Shown here in pieces: positions 11,301-18,443 of a DNA stretch of 32,054 bases. The stretch is from Bacteroidales bacterium (lineage in GTDB: Bacteria; Bacteroidota; Bacteroidia; Bacteroidales; VadinHA17): assembly GCA_021163295.1 (NCBI GenBank), contig JAGGXD010000201.1, forward strand, positions 1-32,054, written 5' to 3'. The notes beneath the pieces are model-generated. The model was not told the origin of the DNA and made no database searches. It worked only from the letters and a program-made list of their open reading frames with translations. Both the position numbers and the translations under genes were made by a program. Position 1 is the stretch's first letter, and every line of letters starts with the position of its first letter.

Positions 11301-11439
11301 AAATGCGAGGATTATTCAAGTCAGGAAACAGATCAACACCAAGCTTTTTGTATGAGATACCCCCAAGCAATACTATACCGAGGACGATCATGGAAATAGT
11401 TACCGGGAAATTTATGGCGAATGCTGTAAGTTTTTTCAT
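8338..11439 (-). CDS. RND (HAE-type) efflux permease
   Basis: Inner-membrane proton-driven pump of 1033 residues, the normal RND length. It begins with the membrane helix ISMIVLGIVLLGGISY and the family stretch GVDLFPDLNNPRI. TM4 has GAGMLVDNAIVVMENIF with Asp413. TM10 has GIAVNDSIILVD, with Asn932 at the position of AcrB Lys940. It starts on the base next to the adaptor stop codon (TAGATG) and ends 14 bases before the RND-ABC fusion, so translation is probably coupled. With the adaptor and the TolC-like channel it makes a complete tripartite pump. The fusion partner may form mixed trimers with it, as in MdtBC-type pumps; that is inference. Confidence 0.95.
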   Translation of the reverse strand: MKKLTAFAINFPVTISMIVLGIVLLGGISYKKLGVDLFPDLNNPRIFVEIKAGERPPEEMEKQYVGNIESIAIRQKGVVQVSSICMVGSAQINVEYSWDTDMDEAFLDLQKNLSSFGQGQEIEEMNITQHDPNTAPVMLIGLTHERISDMNELRKVGENYIRNELVRLEGIADVKLSGQEESEIQISTNNYKLKAFNLSLNDISGQIQNYNRNVSGGTVSEMGLQYVVKGVSILNEVKDFQNIIVGYRSVEQTDPATGTSNIGKAPVFLKDVAEIEMVNQKPVNIVRLNGQRCIGLSIYKETRFNTVKAVRQISESLEDIEKALPGYHLNIVANQGNFIISAIKEVEQTALIGIVIAIFVLFIFLRRFGTTLIISLAIPISIIATFNMMYFADLTLNIMTLGGLALGAGMLVDNAIVVMENIFRNHESGLSVKEAAIKGASEVSGAIIASTITTIVVFLPIVYLHGASGELFKDEAWTVAFSLLSSLLIAIFLIPMLYHLVFKNRLSPPFGKSVKFTAYGKFLKKALKYKLFVILGAALLIGTAVLIFPKVGTEFMPKADVREFDVEINLPEGTRLERTESTIANMELVLQDLLEGQEYELYSHIGPETILTGDEQAIFTNENSGYMKIKLGENAKYTSNHLIETIDKVFADIPGLEINYIQDEMALRSILGTEEAPIIVEISGDDLKVIEQLTREVSDKIMLLPHIFNVQTSIEDGSPEIDVIIDRMRAGMFNLSVASVTEKIRNKLEGASAGKMEDGGEMRDITVRLPEKDLSSFMNMTISNGEQIIRLDEIASIETSIAPRKIIRRNQVRIGKVFAQMEKGVALNKISEEIVEKLAEISLPANYRIQVTGEEKKRKDSVNNLSFALLLSIVLVYMVLSSQFESLIHPFTILLTIPLAVVGTILLFFFLGKPISVMAIIGIIILVGIAVNDSIILVDRINQLRKEGVDRADAIVKAVQQRIRPILMTSLTTIIALLPLSIGVGESASLRSPMALAVIGGLVTSTLLTLLVIPCLYDLLDRLRRNRSVETNG

Positions 11440-12501
11440 CTACTTAATCACCTTTACTTTCGACCGGTTTCTAAGAGTTTCAAATCCTTTAGTTACAAGG
11501 CGATCATTTAAAGAAAGTCCTTTTAAAACTTCAGCTTTTTCCTGGTTTTCAAGTCCAATAGTTATTTCCCGCTGGAAAGCGGTGCCTTGTTCTACAACAA
11601 ATACTTTTTTACCGGTTGGACTGGAAAGGATAAGATCTTTACTAATAACAATAGTACTATCCTTGCTCCTGATAATGATATCAGCATTTACAAACATTCC
11701 GGGTTTAAGCTGGAGTAAGGGATTATTTATCAGTATTTTTCCTTTGAAAGTGCGGGTTTCTGTATTAATTGCCGGGGAGAGCTCATGGATCTTCCCGCTC
11801 AGTGTATCTTCCGGCAATGTGTAATTTGTTATTCTCACCGTCTGACCCGGTTTAACTGTTGACAGATACTTTTCGGGCAGGTTTGTTTCCATATACATCT
11901 TTTTATAATCAAGCAATTCCATCAGCATATCTCCTGTATTAATCCGGGTACCCGGTGTGAAATAAGGCAGGTCTACAATTACACCGGCAATGGGAGCCTT
12001 AATGCTCATCTTATCCAACATTAATTGTGCATTCCTGTAATCATATTTTGCATTGATAAAGGAGACTTCCGCATTTCGCATTTCGCGAAGTGTAACACCT
12101 CCCTTGTCAAAAAGTGATTTTTGTTTTTCATGTTCCTGCTGCGATATTTCAAGGTTTAACCTTTTTGATTCTATGGCAATATTGTTTTCATATTCCTTAT
12201 CCTCAAGGCGTATAAGTGTTTGTCCTTCTTTCACTTTATCACCTAATTTATATGGCTGTCCTGTTGTTGGATTGGTCATTAGTTTGTAATGGCCGGTAAT
12301 TTCTGCTTTTATCTCTGCTTTGCTTAGAGCCATTGCTGTACCTGTGGTATTTACATATTCCTCAATTGCCCCGGCTTTTATTTCCATAGTGGATACAGGA
12401 ATAGCAAGATCTGTTTCTGTTTTATCATCCGACCTGTTGCAGGAAGTGATAGTTAGCAGGCCAATAATTAAGATTGAAAGATTTGTAAGAAGTTTCATCA
12501 T
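11440..12501 (-). CDS. Periplasmic adaptor (membrane fusion) lipoprotein, RND/HlyD type
   Basis: A 353-residue adaptor linking an RND permease to an outer-membrane channel. The start MMKLLTNLSILIIGLLTITSC is a lipoprotein signal with lipobox ITSC at residues 18-21, so the mature protein is probably anchored by lipid on Cys21. A beta-barrel/lipoyl half follows (VNTTGTAMALSKAEIKAEITG, GDKVKEGQTLIRLEDKEYE). A helical hairpin with many Glu/Lys runs from about 110 to 165, and the second lipoyl half contains MSIKAPIAGVIVD. The membrane-proximal domain ends the chain. It sits 28 bases after the TolC-like gene and abuts the RND gene. Only one adaptor serves both RND proteins in this operon. Confidence 0.95.
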   Translation of the reverse strand: MMKLLTNLSILIIGLLTITSCNRSDDKTETDLAIPVSTMEIKAGAIEEYVNTTGTAMALSKAEIKAEITGHYKLMTNPTTGQPYKLGDKVKEGQTLIRLEDKEYENNIAIESKRLNLEISQQEHEKQKSLFDKGGVTLREMRNAEVSFINAKYDYRNAQLMLDKMSIKAPIAGVIVDLPYFTPGTRINTGDMLMELLDYKKMYMETNLPEKYLSTVKPGQTVRITNYTLPEDTLSGKIHELSPAINTETRTFKGKILINNPLLQLKPGMFVNADIIIRSKDSTIVISKDLILSSPTGKKVFVVEQGTAFQREITIGLENQEKAEVLKGLSLNDRLVTKGFETLRNRSKVKVIK

Positions 12502-12529
12502 TATAGTTTATGGTTAAAAATTTTAATAT

Positions 12530-14017
12530 TTATTTTTCTTTAAACAACTCTTCAGGTATTAAAGGTTTTTTATTAACAAAATCGTATAGTGTTTGAATTT
12601 TTAAATTCAGTAATTCAATTTTATAGTTGATAAGAGCCTGGACATAAGCCGTTTTCTTTCCAGACAGCTGAGTTTGATAAAGATTAAGATCCATGCCTGT
12701 CAGATCACCGTTCTGGTATCGTTCAAGGTTGATCTCGTATGTAAGCTGAGCATTTATTTCGTTTTGTTTAGCAATTTCAATTTGATTTTGCTGGTTGATC
12801 AGGTTTCTGTAAACTTTGCGGATATCAATAATAATTTGCTTTTTTTCCTCAGACAGATTTAGCTCCTGGGTTTGGACAACTGCCTCCTGGGCTTTAATGC
12901 GTGCCTCTCGTTCTCCCCAGTCAAATATCGGTATGTTAAACGAAACAGCTACCCTTGGGTTTTGAGTGGGGTTATTGTAGATGTCTGTGAAGTTTTCATT
13001 ATCGCCGGTTAAACCAATGGATAATTCCATATCTCCCCTGAACTCATTCAGGGCCTTAGTTCGGATTAGCTGAAACTGCGAAGATTGCAGGTCAATTTCA
13101 CGTTGTCGCAACTCCATTCTTGAGTTTAGCCCATAATTCACGGCTTTCTCCATGTCCACTTCAACCGGTGAAGTAGTGATGTCGGCTGCAATGAGTATTT
13201 CCTCATACAGGTCCATGCCCAGGAAGCGGATAAACTCGTCTTTAGCATTTTCAAGGGTTACCTCCTGATTTTGCAGACTTGATTTGGCTGTAGCCAGGTT
13301 TAACTCAGCCTGGTAGAGTTCTTCTCTTGCTGCAAGTCCGGCATCCACTTTGTTTTTAATTATCGAATAACTTTCCTCTGTATTTTCCAGCTCTTCCTGT
13401 GCAATAGTCAGATTCATTTGGGCCATATATACATTATAAAAGAATTGTGTTACATTTTTTTCAAGATTAAGTTCTTGAAGAGTATAGCTTATATGTGCAT
13501 TTTCGTAAGCCAGCTCAATTTCTTTCAGATCCAGTTTTGTTTGGTTGTATGTAAACAAAGGCTGGTTAAGACTCAGGTATAAGTAGTTAATAAATGATTC
13601 ATTATCGGATTGAACATTTTGAAAATCAGATTTGCTTTTTTGCCATCTAAGATTATTAACAAGCGATAATGTACCATCAGAGAACGGAATGCGCTGGTCA
13701 ACCCTGAATGTACCGGATGTCCTGAATGATTCGTTCGTGTACCATTCTGAGAACCGGGTGTCAAACTGCCGGGTTTTGCTGTATTCTGCCGGGGTTAGAT
13801 TGAACCTGAATTGTGATTTCTGGGAAGCTTTTTGTGCATTCAGCGACTCCCTGTAACGTTGGAGGTTCAGCATAGATATTTTAATATCAGGACTGTTAAC
13901 GCCGGCAATATCAATCGCTTTTTCGAGTGTAATCAAAGTTTGTGCCGGTAGAGTTAATGTCATTAGGGAAAGTGTGAACAAGATAACAGATCGCACTATT
14001 TTTTTTTCAGTACTCAT
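12530..14017 (-). CDS. TolC-family outer-membrane efflux channel
   Basis: A 495-residue outer-membrane protein of the OEP/TolC family. A signal peptide (VILFTLSLMTLTLPAQ) is cleaved probably after Ala-25. The rest is two alternating long coiled-coil and strand repeats, each with the family pattern of heptad-like Leu/Glu/Gln-rich helices (for example LEKNVTQFFYNVYMAQMNLT and the equivalent stretch near the C-terminus). Trimers form a tunnel through the outer membrane and periplasm. It lies 11 bases after the large ABC permease gene and directly before the adaptor, which places it as the exit duct of this composite exporter. Confidence 0.93.
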   Translation of the reverse strand: MSTEKKIVRSVILFTLSLMTLTLPAQTLITLEKAIDIAGVNSPDIKISMLNLQRYRESLNAQKASQKSQFRFNLTPAEYSKTRQFDTRFSEWYTNESFRTSGTFRVDQRIPFSDGTLSLVNNLRWQKSKSDFQNVQSDNESFINYLYLSLNQPLFTYNQTKLDLKEIELAYENAHISYTLQELNLEKNVTQFFYNVYMAQMNLTIAQEELENTEESYSIIKNKVDAGLAAREELYQAELNLATAKSSLQNQEVTLENAKDEFIRFLGMDLYEEILIAADITTSPVEVDMEKAVNYGLNSRMELRQREIDLQSSQFQLIRTKALNEFRGDMELSIGLTGDNENFTDIYNNPTQNPRVAVSFNIPIFDWGEREARIKAQEAVVQTQELNLSEEKKQIIIDIRKVYRNLINQQNQIEIAKQNEINAQLTYEINLERYQNGDLTGMDLNLYQTQLSGKKTAYVQALINYKIELLNLKIQTLYDFVNKKPLIPEELFKEK

Positions 14018-14028
14018 GTTTTTTAATA

Positions 14029-17000
14029 TTATTGTTTAACAAATTTTATTGCATCTGCAACTACAACACGACTCTCTGAATTGTTTGTCAGCTCAACAAT
14101 TGCTGTATCAGGAGAAAAATAGTAGGAGCCGAGGTGGTTCCAGCCTGTTTGATCATTATTCAGCGAGAGAACCGGCTCGTCGGTTCCGTTATTATGATGA
14201 ATTACAAATTGGTATTCCCCCTTAGGTTTATCTTTTGACCGTCTCTGTTGTACATTTTCAATATAATAGTAAACATCATAATAAGCGGTTTCTTTTATTG
14301 GTACTTTCCAAATGGCTTTCCGGTCGCCTGATCCTGACCTTACATAACTGGCAGAACGGATATATTTACCATAAAATGAAGAGTTTGTTGTGGGGGTCCA
14401 GTTAATGGGTGCCCGCCAGGTTCGAAAGCCGGTATATTCTACATCGGATTCATCAGGAGGGAATAAAAGTTTAATTAACAAACCTTCACTCTCGGGCTGG
14501 ACCACAGAAAACTCAGGGTCTTCATTATCGATAATGATCTCATTTTCTTCTAAATTTCGAACAGGATTATCAGTTAACCTTTCATATTCCACCGATTGTA
14601 TCTTGAAATTATCTTCAAGTTTCGGAAAGTTTTTTGTAATTGTAGATGGAATATTTTTGGATGTCAATGTATGGATTGTCATCATTCGGGGATCATTATC
14701 GAATAAATAGCTAAGCTCCTTGGTTTGTCCCTTCTCCAGATAAATCACTTTTTCAACCGTATTATCCTCTTCCTCTTTACCTCCCTGGAATCTGCCTCTT
14801 CCCCTTCCCCTTCCACCTCCCTGGGAGCTCAATCTGAATCGTATCTTTATTACTCCATCAGCGTTTTCTAAATTAGACACTTTAAACTGAACCATGCTAA
14901 GAATCCGCTCGCCATCTTTCACGTTTTTTCCAATAATCGGACTGAATAAAAAACCCGGCATCTGAATACCGCTGAACCAGTTATCCATGTATTGGTTTAG
15001 ACTAAGGTTAAATTTTTCGTAAAGTTTTTCATTGAATTCTTTAAAACTGACTTTCCGGTAAAGATTTTCGGTAAAAAAATCATACAGGAACTTGTCAAAC
15101 TCTTCCTGTCCTGCTTTTGTTTTAATAATAGAGAATAAAACTTCGCCCTTTAGTTTAATTATATTATCAATAATTGTTTTTTGTTCCTTATCCAGCAACA
15201 ATTCACTAAAGCTTTTATATTGTAATGCCATGTTAGCTTTTTCATCTTCACTAACACCGGTAAAATCTCGCATCCATGTAAAGCGCTCATCTGAATTTGA
15301 GCTTTGAAGATAAGCTTCTACAATTCTGTTTATTATAGGCCAGTTTTCTGATTCGATATAGTTTGAGAAGTTGTAAAAAATTGGAAAAATAAAATAGTGA
15401 TTGAGTGTTTCTTCCGGTTGCCAGGTGCCCCTTCCACTACCTCTTTGCCAATTGGGTCGTCCCATTTCATTTATAAACAGGTTACAGAAATCGTTCAGGG
15501 CACGCACCTGGTATTGTTTATCTGTAGAACTTTCTTTAGACCATTTCGACCACCGTTTAAATTTTTTCACCTGTCCCTTAAAATCAACTTCCTGGGTTAG
15601 TAAACCTTTTTCAGGAAAGAAAATGATCTCGGGCTGCACGATCCCGAATCCACTTGACCAGATATGATTGTACGAGGCAAACTGAACAGGTGTTTCAACA
15701 ATACTAAACCGGGAGAATGGGTAGCTAAGGTTAATATTTCGCTGGTAGTCCTCAAACCGCTCAAATATTATCGCGGTGATAGTATCTTTTATTTCCGGCA
15801 GGGATCCGGAAAAAAAGTCGTGGCCTGTTTTATAATATACACTGAATTGAATATTGTTTGTGTCAATAGTTATTTTTTCATAATCTCCTATGGCAAGCGA
15901 TATTTGCGGCAGAGGGTGCTCCGGGGAAAACATCCATCCATTTTCTTTTTCCAGTATTTTCCCCTGGGAGACGGGAATAATATTGTGACTTGTTTGAACA
16001 TCCAGTGTAAATTCCGTAAAATCTTTGTGTAGCCAATTGGGGTTGGTTGAGCTGTATGTCACACCACTCTTTGGGTACCAGCCTGTTTCCTGGGTCAGCA
16101 ATACATATTCAGGGGAGATAAAACTGTACTTTTTGGGAATATTAAATATATCCGGTCCGTATTTTGTTTGACGTGTCTCTTCGTCAATATCAAGATAACA
16201 ATATGACTCAATAATATTGCCCCTGTATTTAATGGTTAGTTGAAATGTATCGGCAGAAGAAATTTCCCGGCCGGGTTGTATGATTATCAAATGTTGTTTT
16301 CGTAAATACTCAAGTTGATCTGTACCGGAGTGAATTGATTCAACTACAAGCCCCGGATTCAGGTTTAGAATAATTTCATCTGCAGATGAATTATTATTGT
16401 TTTGAAGTGTGATCTTTGAATCCACTTCAATAGTTTTACCGGTATGCTGCAAAGAAATATTATGACGTGTGATATCAAAAACCGGCTCAGAAGCATACCG
16501 GTTGTTGAGAGAAATGATAGAATCACGGGTTTGTTGATCGTGCTGGAATCTTTGGATATGGTTGTTCATGAGACCGATACTGAATGCAATAGCCAATATG
16601 CCAAAAATTAGCGATACATAATTCATGCCCTTTGATTGGGGTAGTCTTTTTAGGAGAAAAACAGTTAGAGAAATAAATCCGAGACCAAGAAAAAAATAGA
16701 TACCCCGGTGAACCAAAATTTCATTCAAATTACTAAAGCCTACAAATTCCGATTTCATCAGGGGGATATTGAAAGCCATGTAATCAAAGAGGTAGTACAC
16801 TTTGGTTTTCAGGTAAAAAAGTGTGAGGGCAATATAGCCAAGAAGCAGGATAAATGTAATAGCCTGGTTCCTGATGATGCTCATTAGCAGAAAAGATGCA
16901 CCTAAAATGAACATAAGAGTAGGAAGGCTGATAAGTAGTAAGTAGTAAATGTACGCCATAAAATCGGTTTCATGACCCTTAACAGCCATATTAAATATCA

Positions 17001-17388
17001 GCGCCATGAGCAGTACGATAAAATTAATTGCAAAGAAAACAACTAAATTGCCTACGGTTTTTCCAATAACATAATCTCCGTTAGTCATCGATCGCATATA
17101 AATTACCTCGGTGGTGTCCAGTTTTTTATCCCGTTTCAGAAAATCGGAAGCAAGAAAGACTGCGATTATTGCCTGCGCTACATTTAAAATTAGCAGATTA
17201 GCATAAGGAATACCTGCTGGAATAGCCACGATATTCCATTCCGGACCTTCAATGTTGGTCTGCGTCATCAGATTAAAGAAAAACAGAACGACCAGGGATA
17301 ATATTCCGAAAATGCGAAAAAACCAGCTGCGGGAGAGCGTTTTTACCTCGTATTTTGCAATGGAACGGATATGATATATCGAGATCAT
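14029..17388 (-). CDS. ABC-2 permease fused to degenerate M1-peptidase-like region and golvesin-like domain
   Basis: A 1119-residue protein in three parts. Residues 1-280 hold about seven membrane segments of the ABC-2 permease type, with a cytosolic DFLKRDKKLDTTEV segment. Residues 280-830 resemble the aminopeptidase-N-like half of Bacteroidota permease/M1 proteins (ETGWYPKSG, then FSIVETPVQFASY where M1 enzymes have their exopeptidase motif). I find no HEXXH zinc site, so it is probably not a peptidase. A Gly/Arg tract (GGGRGRGRGRFQGG) follows near 857. Residues 1004-1119 match the golvesin/xanthan-lyase C-terminal domain pattern (YYDVYYYIENV, GWNHLGSYYF, VVVADAIKFV), a likely extracytoplasmic binding module. 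Its ATG overlaps the ATPase stop by four bases (ATGA). Role in transport is likely; what the periplasmic part binds is unknown. Confidence 0.85.
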   Translation of the reverse strand: MISIYHIRSIAKYEVKTLSRSWFFRIFGILSLVVLFFFNLMTQTNIEGPEWNIVAIPAGIPYANLLILNVAQAIIAVFLASDFLKRDKKLDTTEVIYMRSMTNGDYVIGKTVGNLVVFFAINFIVLLMALIFNMAVKGHETDFMAYIYYLLLISLPTLMFILGASFLLMSIIRNQAITFILLLGYIALTLFYLKTKVYYLFDYMAFNIPLMKSEFVGFSNLNEILVHRGIYFFLGLGFISLTVFLLKRLPQSKGMNYVSLIFGILAIAFSIGLMNNHIQRFQHDQQTRDSIISLNNRYASEPVFDITRHNISLQHTGKTIEVDSKITLQNNNNSSADEIILNLNPGLVVESIHSGTDQLEYLRKQHLIIIQPGREISSADTFQLTIKYRGNIIESYCYLDIDEETRQTKYGPDIFNIPKKYSFISPEYVLLTQETGWYPKSGVTYSSTNPNWLHKDFTEFTLDVQTSHNIIPVSQGKILEKENGWMFSPEHPLPQISLAIGDYEKITIDTNNIQFSVYYKTGHDFFSGSLPEIKDTITAIIFERFEDYQRNINLSYPFSRFSIVETPVQFASYNHIWSSGFGIVQPEIIFFPEKGLLTQEVDFKGQVKKFKRWSKWSKESSTDKQYQVRALNDFCNLFINEMGRPNWQRGSGRGTWQPEETLNHYFIFPIFYNFSNYIESENWPIINRIVEAYLQSSNSDERFTWMRDFTGVSEDEKANMALQYKSFSELLLDKEQKTIIDNIIKLKGEVLFSIIKTKAGQEEFDKFLYDFFTENLYRKVSFKEFNEKLYEKFNLSLNQYMDNWFSGIQMPGFLFSPIIGKNVKDGERILSMVQFKVSNLENADGVIKIRFRLSSQGGGRGRGRGRFQGGKEEEDNTVEKVIYLEKGQTKELSYLFDNDPRMMTIHTLTSKNIPSTITKNFPKLEDNFKIQSVEYERLTDNPVRNLEENEIIIDNEDPEFSVVQPESEGLLIKLLFPPDESDVEYTGFRTWRAPINWTPTTNSSFYGKYIRSASYVRSGSGDRKAIWKVPIKETAYYDVYYYIENVQQRRSKDKPKGEYQFVIHHNNGTDEPVLSLNNDQTGWNHLGSYYFSPDTAIVELTNNSESRVVVADAIKFVKQ

Positions 17389-18287
17389 AATGCTTGAATT
17401 ATTTCTCTGGTTTCCTGTTTGTTTTCCATAAAATGAATGTATGCATGCTCCAGGTTAGGATCGATTTTTTTTGCCCTGAAATCGTTTAGTTTGTCGGCAA
17501 CAACCTGTATTTCCCAACCACCTTCAACAGGAATACTGGAAACAACAGGGTATCTTTTATTCAGTTCAAGGTAATCTTTTTCATTTGCTTGCACAAGCCA
17601 GACATGCCCTTTGGTTTGTTGGATAAGTGTGTCGGGTGGACCTGAAAACACCAACTCCCCCCGGTCGAGCAAAGCCATTTGATTACATGTGCTTGAAATA
17701 TCCCCTACAATGTGAGTGGAAAGGATGATGATAATATCTTTTGTACTCATTGTTGAGAGCAGGTTTCTGAATCGTATCCTTTCCTCGGGATCGAGGCCGG
17801 TAGTAGGTTCATCAATAATTATGATTTTTGGCTCATTTATAAGTGCCTGTGCAATACCAAGCCGCCTTTTCATTCCACCCGATAGTTTGCTTGCTTTACG
17901 GTCCCGGGCTTCAAATAAACCAACTTCTTCGAGCATCTTTTCCACGGCAATGTTCCGGCTGTGGCGGTTTTTCATGCCGGATAAGCGGGCGGCATAATCC
18001 AGGAATTCAGAGGTGCGTAATTTTGAAAAAAAGCGAAAATCCTGTGGAAGATAACCCATCATAGCACGTATCTCTTTACGGTTTTTAATCAGGTCCAGTT
18101 GATTTACTTTTACCTGACCTGTGCTTGGTTTCATCAGTGTAACCAGAATTCTCATCAGGGTTGATTTTCCGGCACCGTTCGGACCAAGTAATCCAAACAT
18201 TCCGTTCTCAATGTTCAGGGTTACCTCTTTCAGGGCATTGTTTCCGTTCCGGTAGGTCTTACCCAGATTTTCAATTGTTATTTCCAC
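17385..18287 (-). CDS. ABC transporter ATP-binding protein (ABC-2 type), first gene of the RND-ABC operon
   Basis: A 300-residue ATPase of the drug/polypeptide ABC-2 exporter class. It shows Walker A GPNGAGKST near 35-43, the Q-loop GYLPQDF, signature LSGGMKRR, Walker B IIIIDEPTTGLDP and switch His in LSTHI. The C-terminal 80 residues are the usual regulatory extension. It starts with GTG; the frame upstream runs into stop codons without an ATG. It overlaps the next gene by ATGA, so it is almost certainly the motor of that permease. It is strikingly similar to the ATPase fused to the RND protein of the same operon (shared GLLGPNGAGKSTLMRI and ERIRFRNLL), so the two are paralogues. The 156 bases upstream hold no convincing promoter match; the best is a one-mismatch AATATTTG at 18362-18355. 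Confidence 0.96.
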   Translation of the reverse strand: MEITIENLGKTYRNGNNALKEVTLNIENGMFGLLGPNGAGKSTLMRILVTLMKPSTGQVKVNQLDLIKNRKEIRAMMGYLPQDFRFFSKLRTSEFLDYAARLSGMKNRHSRNIAVEKMLEEVGLFEARDRKASKLSGGMKRRLGIAQALINEPKIIIIDEPTTGLDPEERIRFRNLLSTMSTKDIIIILSTHIVGDISSTCNQMALLDRGELVFSGPPDTLIQQTKGHVWLVQANEKDYLELNKRYPVVSSIPVEGGWEIQVVADKLNDFRAKKIDPNLEHAYIHFMENKQETREIIQAL

Positions 18288-18443
18288 AGGAAACCAGAAT
18301 TTAGGAGTGTCATATTATTAGACGTGTTAATGCAATAAAAATTTCATAAAAATCCAAATATTTTGATAATAAATTAGATTTCTCAGAACGAGCTATTATT
18401 TATAGACAGTTTATTAAGAATATTGCTGCTTTTTATGTTTGGA

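Noticed and set aside
11222-11824. 200-residue plus-strand ORF across the RND/adaptor junction
   Set aside because: Antisense to two well-supported genes; its composition is that of a reverse-frame shadow.
2706-18287. Genomic island inserted at tRNA-Val
   Set aside because: No integrase, no transposase and no second copy of the tRNA 3' end was seen; the operon only lies next to the tRNA.
18288-18443. Promoter for the seven-gene operon
   Set aside because: Only a one-mismatch -7 box without a -33 partner is visible, too weak to list as a feature.
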